From contig KQ965781.1 of assembly GCA_001574975.1 (NCBI GenBank), positions 168,439-232,438 of the forward strand: a DNA stretch of 64,000 nucleotides. Reading direction: 5' to 3'. Shown in pieces: positions 44,828 through 57,638 of the stretch (positions are counted from its first letter, which is position 1; the number at the start of each line of letters is the position of its first letter). The notes beneath the pieces were generated by a model that searched no databases, had not been told where the DNA came from, and was given only the letters and a program-made list of their open reading frames with translations. Source of the stretch: Gonapodya prolifera JEL478 (taxonomy: Eukaryota; Monoblepharomycota; Monoblepharidomycetes; Monoblepharidales; Gonapodyaceae). The translations under genes and the position numbers were made by a program.

Positions 44828-46429
44828 ATGGCGAACGAGCGTCCCCTGGATCCAGAGAAAGCATTCGGGGAAAGCCGTCGTCCGGACGGCCAAGGCTACC
44901 TCAACTCGCTATCCTCCCTCGCCCGCGAGGCGGTTGCCCAAGCTCGCCAGGTCACTAAAAAGGCTCTCATCTCCATTGCCATCCTTCGCTCCGTATCTCT
45001 CCTTCTGATATTGCGGTTCTTTTCGTCTGTACTCTTACGCTCTGCGGAACCTTGGGCACGATTCATTGTCTTCGGGTTTGACCCAGCACAGAGTGGTCGG
45101 TAGAGGGGTTCAAAACTGTACCGGGGTTCTGGGGGATATGGTTCTGACCACAAATGTTATTACCGCGTGTTCACCTGCGTTGGGCCCCACGGACGTCGAA
45201 GTGCCCGGAAGCTGCATCAACGCGACTGTGGAGATGTTGAACTCTTACAGACCTGGAGTTCCATTTGGGGTCACGTGTTCCGTAATCCCAGGGATAAGGA
45301 CGGAGCTGTGGATTCGTGCCTCGCACGGAGGTGGGTGAACTTGCGTGCCCACTGTGGAGAAACCCGATCCATGATGATCTTGTCTCAAGGTTAAAAGCAC
45401 TCAATGATGCTGTTTTCTCGGAAAAATGCGAGAAAGCCCTGCGATGGTACTTTGAAATCGCCTATTATTTGTTGTTGCACACACAAACCAAGCATAACTT
45501 CCCCTTCAGCTACTGTGGGCTGCACGCAACGGCAGTACTCGCAACCCTGGCCATCCGCGTTTCCACTTCCGAAGCCAACTTTGGCGGGTTCATTCGCCAG
45601 ATGGTGGCCGTGAATGCATCAATCGATATACACGACGTTAAAAGCCTTACGACGTTTATGAGGAACGTCCGGTGCTCGGATGTCGCACGTGCGCGCTTGT
45701 ATGAAAGTGCAGAGATGGATTCGCGCGGCGACAATGTGCGCATCGATGTGATCAGCCTGGTCAAGAAAACGTTCGAGCCCAATGCAACATCTCTAACAAG
45801 AACACTAGTGCAGCAACCGATATGGGGTCCTGGTGCGTACCAGTGGCGTGATTTAAAAGGGGGGGGTTGTTTATGGTGAGTATCGCGAGTATTCCATTCA
45901 AATGACGATCACTACACAACTTTTCGCAGCCATAGAAATGCTACATCGGTGTCATACCCTGGAAACGATGTCATGAACATGGACCTCACCTGCCCGGATG
46001 TGAATGTAACTGATCTTGATTTCGCAAAGTCTGCTTGTGTTTTGTAAGTTGGTAAATTATGTGTGTGGCAGAAAGTTGCTCCTCTCACGTCGAGATATCC
46101 TATTTTAAGTTTTCCTCCGCATAATATCTCACTTACGTAGCTATGGTGGTATGACTCCCTCCCAAGCTGCTGAAGTCACGGCTGAGCAAATTGCCGTTGC
46201 AATCAGGCACAAAGAGGAAGCTTTGTTGAAGTTAGGAACAGTTCTATCTGCGACACATTTCGATGTCCTGAAGTCCATGGTGATGGAATCCGAGAGTGTG
46301 AAACATGGACTCCTCAATTCACTCGTGATGAGCAATGCGAAGAAGACGATGGAGTCGGTGTGCAAGGAAGCGGAGCATGTGCGATCAAAGGCGACTGGTG
46401 AGATGACAAACGTACGAAAGAAAAGTTGA
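44828..46429 (+). CDS. Uncharacterised single-pass membrane protein
   Basis: Starts MANERPLDPEKAFGE, a hydrophilic cytosolic segment of about 45 residues, then a hydrophobic helix (ISIAILRSVSLLLILRFFSS) and a short basic/aromatic stretch. Downstream exons on the same strand encode a large probably extracellular part with N-glycosylation sites (NCT, NAT, NVT) and scattered Cys, including ALRWYFEIAYYLLLHTQTKH and FMRNVRCSDVARARLY, and a Cys pair in MDLTCPDVNVTDLDFAKSAC. The last exon is a long amphipathic helix (KEEALLKLGTVLS...). Splice joins were not all resolved. No family recognised; a type II surface protein is likely. Confidence 0.5.
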
Positions 46430-46635
46430 TGTTTCGTGGGGCCGTTGGTTTCACCCACCATGTTGTTCAAGTGATGGGGACATCTGCTTCATATAGTAAA
46501 GTTGCAGTAAATAAATCGACGTTATGTTCCAGTATCTACTTATCAGAAATATCGGAGTACAGAGCTGAAGGTGTGGTGGACGGCGCAGGGCTCAAATACG
46601 ATGTTGAGGTCCCTTGACTTTCAGTGGACGTTCCC

Positions 46636-46790
46636 GAACAGCAGGTGTGAAATTGTACGAAACCACGGTAGTGTTATGAGTTCGGTATTTCTCAGGGGTA
46701 CTGTTGGAATAGATTTGTCTCAATAGCAACACACGTGGTCGTCAAATATATCACCAAAAGTTTCAAAATAGACAGGACAAGTCCAGCTTT
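46636..46790 (+). repeat. Diverged direct repeat, copy A
   Basis: Shares ordered blocks with 47345-47514: CCACGGTAGTGTT near the start, TTTCAAAATA and AAGTCCAGCTT near the end. AT-rich. Family unknown. Confidence 0.5.
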
Positions 46791-47344
46791 GCAAATCGCG
46801 TACGATGACTTCAATGTCACCAAGTACCCCGTCTGCCTTTGTCGGATTGTATCAGCATAGCCCAATGAAGGGAAGAAGTTCGTTGCTTCTGTCACTGTCC
46901 CTATTCATTTAACCGGTTTGACTCAACACAACACCTTGGCTTGGTACTTTTGAAAGAAGCAAAGACGGTACCCAATCACGAAGTTCAGCATAATCTGCCG
47001 CTTCATGAATCGTAGTATCTGTTACTTAACAACACAATGCCGTGGAAACCAGACAGCTCACATGCCCCTTGCCCACGCTCTTCAATGTCAAAAATTAATT
47101 CCATATATCAGCTCACAAGCTCCGTGAACTCCGTTCGATCGTCGTGGGGAGCGTCAGCCGAAATGGATGGAAGTGCACACAAAGACAGCTATCACGTTGT
47201 AGGGTCACAGGGTCAGGATTGAGATGGGGCGTAAACGCAATCCGTTGCGAGAGCGTTGTCATCTGCGAAAGGTCAGGGGAACGTATGGGGCTCGATTATT
47301 AACGTACCCAGATGGGGAGGTCAGCTAATTTTCAGTTATTTTCC

Positions 47345-47514
47345 CAAACCGCAGAGATCAAATTACATGAACCCACGGTAGTGTTGGTAGGCGGTGTTTC
47401 GCAAGGGGGACAAAGGAAATTATAGTTTAATTGCACCACCAATACATGTGCTGATTAAATAAATTGAGTAAAGAGCTCCGAAAAATTTCAAAATAAACGA
47501 GAAAAGTCCAGCTT
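47345..47514 (+). repeat. Diverged direct repeat, copy B
   Basis: Partner of 46636-46790, about 700 bp downstream, with small indels between shared blocks. Confidence 0.5.
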
Positions 47515-47526
47515 GAAGAGGTCTCG

Positions 47527-48050
47527 ATGAGGATGCCCACAGGTGCTCGTACCATATGGGGACTTGCCGTGTCGACGGTGCCGCCACTCCTCTCACTCGG
47601 TGTGTCCCGGCCGCGTCCTCGTGGGGGCTTCACCCGTGTCGATGCCTCTTCGCTGCCGACCATAGGCCGGGGAGTAGGCGGCAACCAATGCTGGGACGCT
47701 ACAGCGGGCAATCACCATTTCAAGTGACAGTGAGCGGTATTCTCGCCCCGGTCAGGCAGTCCGGCAACTCCGCACTACGCATCACGCTGACTGTGAACGC
47801 CTCTTACAAGCAGTTCCATAGGGTTGATGTGTCCATGGGCGAGCAAACAAGGACCAGAGGAGTGGCGGGTTTTGCTGAGGCGACCCTGGCGCGCGCGGGA
47901 GTTCGAGCGGCACACGGCATCAGTGAAGTGGAAAGCAGAGACGAGCCGGAGGTCGAAAATGGATACGTTGTGTCTTTCTGGTGCCTTAGTGTTTCGTCGC
48001 TCGTCCTTGAATTCTGCCGGTCTACGTTGTCCATACACCCATTTGATTGA
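47527..48050 (+). CDS. Fragment of an unknown gene
   Basis: Two overlapping frames look coding. The first (47527-47727) is Gly/Arg/Pro-rich. The second (from about 47725) reads VSGILAPVRQSGNSALRITL and FHRVDVSMGEQTRTRGVAG, with regular alternation of hydrophobic and polar residues as in a beta-rich domain. They could be exons of one gene. I recognise no family, and the 5' end is not evident. Confidence 0.35.
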
Positions 48051-48201
48051 TTTGTAAATTGAAATGTCAACGTTCATTATCCGAAACTAGGAAATGGGTC
48101 AAGATCATACTCTTTCTATTACCATTGGAAGTTTACATACTGACAGAAGAATAAGTATTAGAGCAAGGTGTTGAATTGGTATGCGACGAGGAAATGATTT
48201 C

Positions 48202-51200
48202 TTATTTTTCGGTCTTTGCGAGGCTCTGTTGTTGAGCAAGATCGTAGTAGTGTCCTGCATGGAGATGGGCAATTCTAAGGATGAAAAAAAGGTGCAACGT
48301 TTGTCAGCTCACCTTTCTTGTCCATGAGATCGCTGTGTCTACCATGCTCGACAACAAGGCCATTGACAATAACATAGATCACATCCGCGTTTTGTATGGA
48401 AGACAGCCTATGCGCAATGGCAATCGTCGTGCGGCCTTGGGAGGCCACTTTTAGAGCAGCTTCGACAACGGATTCACTGTGAATGGGACGGAAATCGTCT
48501 TAGTGATGTAGTGTTGGAATTTGGTAACGTATTAACTTACCTCTCAGAGTCAAGAGCGCTCGTAGCTTCGTCTATCAGTAGCACGCAAATATGGATCAGG
48601 TCCAGTCTTCGAACGGGGGCAAAGAAGGACAAGTCTCACCCAGAAGCAAAATTTTCGGACGTCTGAGTAGAGCCCTTGCAATTGCGATCCTGGTCGGGAA
48701 CGCGGTAGCGTAAGCGATCTGCTCCAATTGAATGACAATCATTTGTGGACAGACATACCTTTGCTTTTGGCCCCCACTTAAGAGACCTCCCTTCTCTCCC
48801 ACACTCGTCATATATCCTTCCGGCTGTGTCATGATAAAGTCGTGGATGTTGGCCATCCTAGCGGCAGCTTCGACATCTTCACGCGAAGGCGCAAGGTCGT
48901 TATCGAATGTGCCGTAGGAAATATTGTCGTAAATTGAGCCGTTGAACAGTACCGGCTCTACAATTTACAATCTCCGTTTGTGTCAAGAGTAAATGAGAAG
49001 TTTGCATTACAAATGAAGCTTACCTTGACCAACCAGGGCGAGATTGCTCCTAAGAGCTGCCAAGTTCCAGTCTCGCACGTTCAAGAGCTCAGCATCCATA
49101 GCACCGCTATTCACGTCATAGAACCGTTCTAAGAGTGCGATCAAGGTACTCTTTCCCGAACCTGGATCAAGACAGCTTCTTCATGGTGTCTTTCGGCACG
49201 AGTCACACTTGCATGAACTCACCAGACGGTCCAACAACCGCAATCATCTGACCCTCAGCGCCATTCAAACTTATTCCCCGCAGAATTTGCATGGTGGGAC
49301 GATTCGGGTACGAAAACGCGATCTCGCGAGCTTCAAAGCATCCTGTCACTGCTTTTGGAACCTTGCCTTCGCGACTTCGAGAATCAATTTGTGACGGTCT
49401 GTTCACGAGCGCGAAAATTGATGCCGATGCCACCCGAGCTTTAGCTAGCGAAGTAAAGTAGAAGGAAGCTGCGGAACGTTCAGGGGAGGTGATTATATAT
49501 GGGTTGTAAGCTCAACACGATGAGATATACTTACATTGACCCGCGAAGCCAGACACGTACAGCAATGCAAAGTATGTCCCGAGAATATCCACGCTTTTGT
49601 AGATTCCTTGACTGACGAGTAGTCCACCGACGTAAAAGAGAGCCGCGTTGGAGAGAAAAGTGAGCGCTTGGCCGAAAGCAGTCCCAAGACTTGTCCGAAT
49701 GCCAACTCGTACACCCTCCCGGTAAGGTGCGTCCAGTGCGTCGTGGAATCTTTGCCAAAATTCCTCTTCTTTGTTCTGTTTCACAAAGGAACGATGAGCA
49801 AGGTAACGAGCGGAAGTCCAAACACATTCAGAGCTCACAAGCATAGCGACCGTTCTTGCGTTGGTGATTGCTTCTGTGGCAATCTGATTCGCGCTTTCCA
49901 AGTACTTCATGATCTTTGCTTTTGAGCCCATCATTGCGTTCATAGAAAGGAATCCCTCGATAGCCAAGATCGGGAACAGAATAACTCCAAGGCTAGAAAA
50001 GAACGATGAGAAAAGAGTTGCTTTCGCTGTTTCAAAAGAAAATAATAAGTAAATAAGACTAGACTTACAGAGCAAGTTGCCAGCCGTGTAGAAACATGTA
50101 CTAAAAGTGGGCGTGATGATCGGGATGAGGTAAAGGGTGATTGTACAATACTTTTGAGGACACATAGTGACAGAAACTCACAACAATGCCACCCAGAACG
50201 CCTACGGACGTCATCAAAAGAGACCTCAGCGCAATATTCACCAGTTTCTGTATTTCTGACGCATCTTGGGATAATTTTGTGGTGAGGGCACCGACGCTGT
50301 TTTTTGGGTGATCGAAAAAGGCAATCTAATTGAATGATGAAAAAAAAATATAGATATATAAAATAGAGTCAGCTTCGTGGAAGGCAGGCGGAGCACCAAA
50401 CGAGGAACAACTCACTTCTTGGTGCAGTATCGACGCAAACAGTAAAGCTCGTAGCTTTCGAGTGAGTTTCTCTGTCGGGAGCAACGTCTTGAGTAAGTAC
50501 CATAGTGTCAAACCATTCCTTCGAAGCTCACCTCCAGCAAAAGCAAGCGCTATTATTGCACCTGCCATGCAGAAAAATCCACCAGTCGTCACGAAAACGT
50601 AGATGAGAGCCCAGAAGTTCCCCTCCGATTGGATGTTTGGGTTGTCCGGGCGATACACGTTCAAAATCGTTGATGCAAGGAAGGCGAAGACCGGGATGAT
50701 TATCCCCACGCCAAGGGAGCAGAGTACGCCGATTATGTAAAGGTACCTTGAGTGGGATGTGAAAGATCGACATGAAAGAAGTGCACAGACGGAATCTTAC
50801 CAGTGTGGCGCAGCGAGCTCTGCAATCTGCTTCCATAAGGGAGGTTGGGGCTCAGAATTTTCTAGAGTTTAAATGTTACCAATCTGATACCTTCTGAGCG
50901 CAATCAGGGATTTTGCTCTGCACTCACCAGTCTTCAGGAGGTTTGCGCTGACACTATCTTCGAGCTCGATCACCTCCTCACGTTTGGAGTCCAAACCCTG
51001 AAGAATGACATCCTCGCTGGCAACCTTCTCTGGGGACCCGTCTTTACCAGCTTCGAGGGTATCCGCACTCCCAGTCTGCTCCCGCTCCCCGCCTTCACTC
51101 TCCGACCCGTGAGCGGCGCCCCGAATCTCCTGCGCCTTGACCAACTGTGCGTAGACATCACCCTTCGCAAGGAGCTCGTCGTGCGTGCCGCTTTCGACGA

Positions 51201-54139
51201 TGGAACCGTGCTGCATCACCACAATACGGTTGGCGTTCTTGATTGTAGACAGGCGACTGCGAGGCAGGTGGTTGTTCAGTATGACAGGTGGTTGAGTGTA
51301 GGAATACGCCAAGTGTGGGACTTACTGAGCAACTATGATGGTCGTTCGACCTTGCATTGCGTTCTCGAGAGCGGTTTGGACATCGCGCTCGCTGATTTGA
51401 GTTTTGATCGGTCATCCCATCATGTTGATTTCGGTGCACGCAGAAACAAAGACCCACCTGGCTGTGTCAAGAGCACTGGTCGCTTCGTCCAAGAGAAGAA
51501 TCCGCTGTAATGACGTGTGTTGCGTGAATAGTATTGGCAAGACCAAAAGGTGCCGCGGTAACTTACTGGCTTCCCCACAACAGCCCGGGCTACGATCCAC
51601 GGCAAAGAGCGAGGTGTCTCAAGGACCACACCAAAATTCGCCCCAAAAAACAGCCGACTTACCGATCGCAACCCTCTGCTTCTGACCCCCCGAAAGCTGC
51701 CCTCCTTGTGCTCCCACAACCGTATCGTACCCATTGGGCAACGCACTCACAAAGTCATGCGCATTCGCCACCTTGGCCGCCTCCACCACCATCGCCCTGA
51801 CCGCCTCTTCGCCCATGCCCTCCTTCACGGCCGCAGGGATGCCCATCGCGACATTCTCGAACACGCTCGTGTTGAAGAGCACGGGCTCCTGCGCCACGAT
51901 CCCGATGGCCGACCGCAGGGCCGCGACGTTCCAGTCGCGCACGTCCAGCCCGTCCACGAGCACGGCACCTTCCGAGGGGTCGTAGAACCGGTCGATCAGC
52001 TTCGTGACGGTCGATTTTCCGCTCCCCGAGCTCCCCACGAGCGCGACCGACATTCCGCGGGGGATGGTCAGCGAGAAGTTGGTGAGCACGGCCGCTGTGG
52101 GCCGCGATGGGTAGCGGAAGGTCACGTCCCGGAGCTCGATACCGCCTTGGACGGTCGAGGGGCGTTTTCCCGACGTGGAGAAGGCGTTGATGGGGCTCGA
52201 GCGGTCGAGAACTCTGGTGACGGGCAAGGGGAAACGCGGAGTGGTGTGAGTGAGCGAGATTCTCTCCAGCCCGCCAAAAGCCCAAAAGAAACTCACTTGA
52301 ACAGCTCACACGCAGCTCCCTGCGCCGTGGCGACGAACTGCGCAAGCGGGGTGACGTTGAACAGACTCTGTCCACTCGCCGTCACGGCTTGGAGTGTCGC
52401 TGTGAGTGAGGTTGTTGCATGATGCGGGGCATGGGGTGGGGGGGGAAGGTGACATGAACAAGGACATGGTTACATGCGGAAGCCGGTTGAGGGAAAATTG
52501 TACTGCGCATGTCGATGAAAGGGTGACCTCACCAATAACGTTTCCCGCCGTGTACTGCCCGCCAGCGATGAGTGTCGAGCCGTACCAGTACGCGAGAGCT
52601 TCGCTGTACCATGAGAGGGAGTTCGCTACCCGGCGGGGAGTAATGTGAAGGTCGATCCGTCAGTCTCTGTACTTGCACTCGCCCGGATGGTGCCGACTCA
52701 CCCAACCCCATCCCAATCCCCCTCTTGACCCCGAACCGTATCCCAACACTCTCAGCCTCCTTCAACCCCTCGTCGTACTTCCCCGCTTCCCTCCCTTCCG
52801 CCCCAAAAGCCACGACGGTCCTGATCGCCGAAATGGCATCGGTCGCGACGGCGGATGCGCGCGCGTAGGCACGCGCGTTGAGCGAGGCGGATTGTTGCAT
52901 GACCCAAGAGACGATGTAGGAGCAGAAGGCGATCACGGGGAGGGTGGCGATGATCACGAGGGAGAGTTTCCTGAAGGTGGCGTGGTGGTGACGGGAAGAT
53001 CGGTGCGGTGTGGTTGTGGAAGGGGATTCGGCGAGTCGAGGGTAGAGAGAGCAGGACTTACCAGCCTTGGGTGAAGCCGAGGACCATGCCGGCGATGAAG
53101 GTGGTCATGTTCTGGAGTGTTTGTGAGATCTGGCAGGATTGAAGGAGGTGTTTGGTGTCCGTAGGTACAGTGAAAATGGCAAGAGACAAAAATGTACCTT
53201 GGATCCGATACCATCCTGCACTTCGGTCGTATCAGCTGACATGCGGGAGATCAATTCCCCGGTTTTTTGGTCCTGGTAGTCAACAGAGCAGGTTGGAACG
53301 CACGGGAGGTCAGTCGTCATGTCACGTTCGTTGATCGTTCAGTCCCGGAGGTGGCAAAATGCACGGACTTACGTCGAACCATCCTTGATCCTGAGACAAA
53401 ACGGCGCGAAAGTAGTTTTCGCGGATCCGACGAGCCTGGGACTCAGCCAAGATGGAGAATATGATGTTCTGACGATTTGCATTGCGACAAATTTTGGCAT
53501 GAGTACACGATATTTCAACAACAAGCCTGAGATACTCACGTGAGCCGAGCAGCACACAAACTGGGCAGCACCGAGCGCGAGAAAGACCAACGACACCGAG
53601 CGAATGTTGTCTCTGAACGCGGCCAGGGTGCAATCGAGGTTGCCGTATTTGGCTTGTGTTTCGGCACGCACGGTGGAGTCAGTGCTGTCGCAGAGCGGGT
53701 TGTAGGATGACAGGGCAGTTAGTGTTTCTGTGAGTGGGGGTAGTGGTGGTTATGTAAGAGGGGGAGAAAATCAGGTGCCAAGATCGTAATGTATAATCGT
53801 GCCGAGGGAAACGTACGACCGATATAGAGACTGCCCAGAGGGACGAGCACGCCCGCAAAGATTGCAGCGAGAGAGCCAATAGCAATGAAAACGCGTTCGG
53901 TTTTGGTTGCGAATCTGAATCTGGTTGCGTGAAAGAGAAAGGGCGTGAGGAAGCAGGGAACTGCTTGGGTCTGACAGCGATGGGGACTGCACCCACAGGT
54001 CGATCAGCGACACGGCTTTCCGCTCCTGCTTTGGTTTGGAATCGCGTGAACGACCGGGAGGAGAGTTCCCCATTCGTTTCCATAGAGTGGGTTTCTTGGC
54101 GGAGGCTGCTGGCTTCGGTTTGTCTTGACTTTCTCCCAT
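48202..54139 (-). CDS. Full-length ABCB (P-glycoprotein/MDR type) transporter
   Basis: A large multi-exon gene with the order TMD1-NBD1-linker-TMD2-NBD2. It starts [13 protein letters not shown] with a basic N-terminal tail, and the first membrane helix is [20 protein letters not shown] (about 53860). NBD1 (about 51400-52200) has FRYPSRP, Walker [11 protein letters not shown]-loop VAQEPVLF, signature LSGGQKQR and [11 protein letters not shown]. The linker near 51000-51150 is acidic. NBD2 (about 48330-49400) has FSYPNRP, Walker A GPSGSGKST split by an intron, [26 protein letters not shown] and [11 protein letters not shown]. It ends [17 protein letters not shown]. Both ATPase sites look complete. 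Such pumps export hydrophobic drugs or lipids at the plasma membrane; some (Ste6 type) export lipopeptide pheromone. The substrate is unknown. Confidence 0.95.
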
Positions 54140-55805
54140 GTCGTGCGGTCTCTTCTTGCAATCGGCCCAGTCCAGTCAAATCAACGAATAAAGACCTGCA
54201 TTGTGGCCAAACCAATCCATCATCACTTGCGACGTTTAGGAGGCCTGCGTGGCCACAGAAGTGGCACAGCCTTGCCTGCCCTGGAATTTGCAGGTTGATT
54301 GTGCCGATATATATCTCTATTTTTGATAGTAATTTCTAGTTCGTATACCCCATTATACTGACCGGTTTTGTGGCAGCGTGTCACAGTGTTTGGCGGCGGA
54401 GACTCCAGCCACTGAACGCACCTGTTGTTCTCCAAAAGCAACAGCATTCTTCACATCTTTGTGTCAGTAGCAGACTGCAGACCAGATATGAAATCCTTTT
54501 TGTGCAGTCAGAGAGATGGTGCTTCTGCGCAAATCTCTTGGCCGCAAGAGGACTGATTCGAGTAATAAGGGTGCTCCGCGGCACATGTTTTCACCTAGAC
54601 ACAACACTTCTACATTTCTTCTTATGTATTCTCGTCCACCATTTCTTGCACTCGACTCCCTCCAGTGTCTCTTTTCGGATTTGCTTAGCACGTCACTGCA
54701 TTTAGTTTGATGCATGCAAACCATCCATCTTCTTGCGGAATGCAGTAATAATTGCCAATACATTGTCACCATAGCTTCAGGTGACATCCATTGACATGGT
54801 GTATTTCGTGTGCGATGTTGGGTGCTGTGCCACTACTGTGGTCACGAGATTAGATGTGTGCACCTGCAGGACGCACCCTAAAGTTTGGCGTCGCGTTCCT
54901 GCAGGTGAGTTCCATGTATAAACCAACTCATTAAGTACTTTTAATGATATATACGCGTTCCTGCAGTTTACAGGCTCGTGCAGCTCATGTAGGTTGTGTA
55001 GCATACATGTCGTTGATCATGCGGGGCAGTCTTGCAAAAGAACATGTAGTGATGTGACGTCAACTTACAGCATTCGGCACATCGCAAGCCACCAGAAGTA
55101 TCTAGAGCACACGGCGCTCTCCCGCAGAAACTTTAGCAAAGACAAGATTGTTTTTTTTCACCGCGACAGGTTTTTGCAGTCACCAAATTTTTGCACTCGT
55201 CAAGGGTCAACACAAGAAAATAGACATAATTGCCAAAGATCCCAGAATAAACCTGAGGCAAGTGGACATTACCATCAAGCCGCGTGCCTACTGTCAGAGG
55301 GTCACTTTGTCGGGATTCGTTTCAAGTTTCCTCGAAGTCCTCCTGACATCGTACCTCCCGCCATACCCCCCTGACCTCAAAACGTGCAAATCGGTCGGCC
55401 GCAGTCACTTTGCCACAGTGGGCTTTGCGGACAAATTTTGCGGCATTAGTCTACTCTTGTAATGTAATTCTCTCCACAACAAAGTCTTCCTTCATGGCTT
55501 CTTCTACGTCCTCCAGTGCATCCCATGCCTCGTTCCACATCTTCCCGTAGAATTTCGAGCGTCTGCTCTCCATCGCCTTCAAAACGGTGATTTCATCAAA
55601 GCGAGAAGGGGGGGGGGGGCAGACTCGGAGGGACGTCTTCCATTTGGTGGGTGGAGTGCCTAGGATGTCAGGGACCGGGAAGGGTGGATCTCCGGTTGAT
55701 TATTAACGTGGCCGGCTGAACTCACAGGTTCCATCCCAGCGCACAAGATACGTGGCATGTGCCCTTGCACACTCCGATTCCGACCCGCAGAGCGAAGTGC
55801 AGATA
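54140..55805. other. Intergenic, no supported gene
   Basis: About 1.7 kb. One + strand frame (55148-55462) has a plausible C-terminal composition but no recognised domain. A G-run sits at about 55606-55619. The last part is the PEX7 promoter. Confidence 0.45.
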
Positions 55806-57638
55806 ATGCTGCGCACGTTCAGAACAGAGGGACACAACGGATACGCCGTACGTGGCAACATCGTGCTGCTGGCACTCGCCTCTCGTCTCACCCCGCGCTC
55901 TTTCCCCTCCACCCAACTCCACCCAACTCCCTCCTCTCCTTCCCATCCCCCACTCTCTCGCTCCGCCGCAGTGTCCCTTCTCCCCCTTCTTCGAAAACCG
56001 CATTGCCGTCGCATCCGCTGCAAACTTCGGAATCGTAGGAAACGGCAGACTCTGGATTCTCGACATCAACGCGCCGCCCGCGCCAGGTCCGCCGGGGGCT
56101 GCTGGCGGAGGTGTCGCGTTGCAGAGGTCGTGAGTGGATTGGTGATGGGGATGGGAATGGGGGTGGGTTGGAGTATCAACCGGACTCGACCACGCTTCAT
56201 TCCAGGTACGACACCCAAGACGGTCTCTTCGACGCATGCTGGTCGGAACTCAACGAAAACCAGATCGTGGCGTGCTCGGGCGACGGAAGCATAAAGCTGT
56301 TTGACACCGGAGTTCCAGTGAGTCGTTCGGAAAGGGTTGGCTGTGAGAGAGTCGAGCGACGGAGGCTGCAGACAAAAGTCACCACGACGTCGCGAGCTAG
56401 AATTCAGTGACCTCGAGGCGTACAGTGCGAAGTACTCACAGAGGCGTCCGCTGGAGATGAATTCTTCGTGGACCTGACGAGTTATCGTTGAGCGAGGAAT
56501 CCGTCGGAGCGAACGATCCTCCCACGAAGCGGTTATCAATCTAACACCTCCACTTGAATCAAAAAAGGACCCCTTCCCCATCGCCAATTGGCGCGAACAC
56601 TCCCGCGAGGTCTTCTCTGTATCTTGGAACCAGGTCAAGAAGGACACGTTCGTTTCCAGTTCGTGGGACCATACAGTCAAAGTGGTACGTTTTTTTGATG
56701 CGCTGAGGCGTGGTGGTGGTGGTTGGGGGGGGGAAGCGACTCAGGAGGAAGGGGACTGGAGGAGATACTAGGGGAAGGGTACGGAGGAGTGTCACCTCGG
56801 TGACTCGTTGGATACCTTTTGAGAAGTAAGCACGGGTGCTTATGGAGTCCGAACAATGACTCACACTCTATCAACATTGAATCGGACGCTGCTCGGATTG
56901 GTGTCTCCATGGAATTCTCTTGAGTCAAAAAGGAATTGCACCATGACATCGGATTGGTATGCTCCTGGGATTGGCCCCTCTATCGGAATCATAAATCCTG
57001 AGCTTGCCCTTCCCCCTCTCGTCCACCCCACCCTCCCCTCCTCACCCCTTCAAAAGTGGAACCCCACCCATCCCCGCTCCCTCCTCACCTTCTCCGAACA
57101 CACCCACTGCGTCTACACCGCCGCCTACCACCCCTCCCACCCTGACCTCCTCGCATCCTGCTCGGGCGACCACACACTCAAACTCTGGGACCTCAAAACC
57201 CCGCGTTCCGTCGCTACGATCCGCGCACATGCCAACGAGGTCCTCTCGTGCGATTGGAACAAGTACAAGGAGCATGTCGTCGTTACGGGTGGGGTCGATC
57301 ACGAAGTCCGCGTCTGGGATACGCGCAACCCGGCCGCACCCGTCACGGTTATGAGGGGCCACGAGTATGCGGTGCGCCGTGTGCGGTGTTCACCGCACAA
57401 CGAGGCCATCGTGGCGTCGGCCGGGTACGATATGACGGTGCGGTTCTGGGATACCAACCTTGCAGCCCGTGCCGGCCCGGGCGGCGCGCAGGGTGCAGGG
57501 TGTGTGTTTGTGCATGATAGGCATACAGAGTTTGTGCTGGGAGTGGACTTTTCGCTGTATGTGGAGGGGTTGGTGGCCACGGCGGCGTGGGATGAGTGGG
57601 TGCATGTGTTTGCCCCGCCGGTGGTGGGGAGGAGGTAG
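55806..57638 (+). CDS. PEX7: Peroxin 7 (PTS2 receptor)
   Basis: Five exons (55806-55847, 55972-56129, 56206-56317, 56568-56684, 57057-57638) give 336 residues, the usual Pex7 size. It starts MLRTFRTEGHNGYA and goes on CPFSPFFENRIAVASAANFG and NGRLWILD, the Pex7 opening, then seven WD40 blades with DGLFDACWSE, REHSREVFSVSWN, FVSSSWDHTVKVW, LLASCSGDHTLKLWD, HANEVLSCDWNKY and GYDMTVRFWD, ending in LVATAAWDEWVHVF. Pex7 shuttles PTS2 cargo from cytosol to peroxisome. All introns have GT..AG ends and phases that agree. Confidence 0.95.

Larger units (their letters stand above)
46430..47526. other. Intergenic with two diverged repeats
   Basis: No gene supported. Contains the paired segments listed as repeats. 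Confidence 0.45.

Noticed and set aside
55148-55462. 105-codon + strand frame upstream of PEX7
   Set aside because: Plausible composition but no motif, no splice partners, and no sign of conservation.
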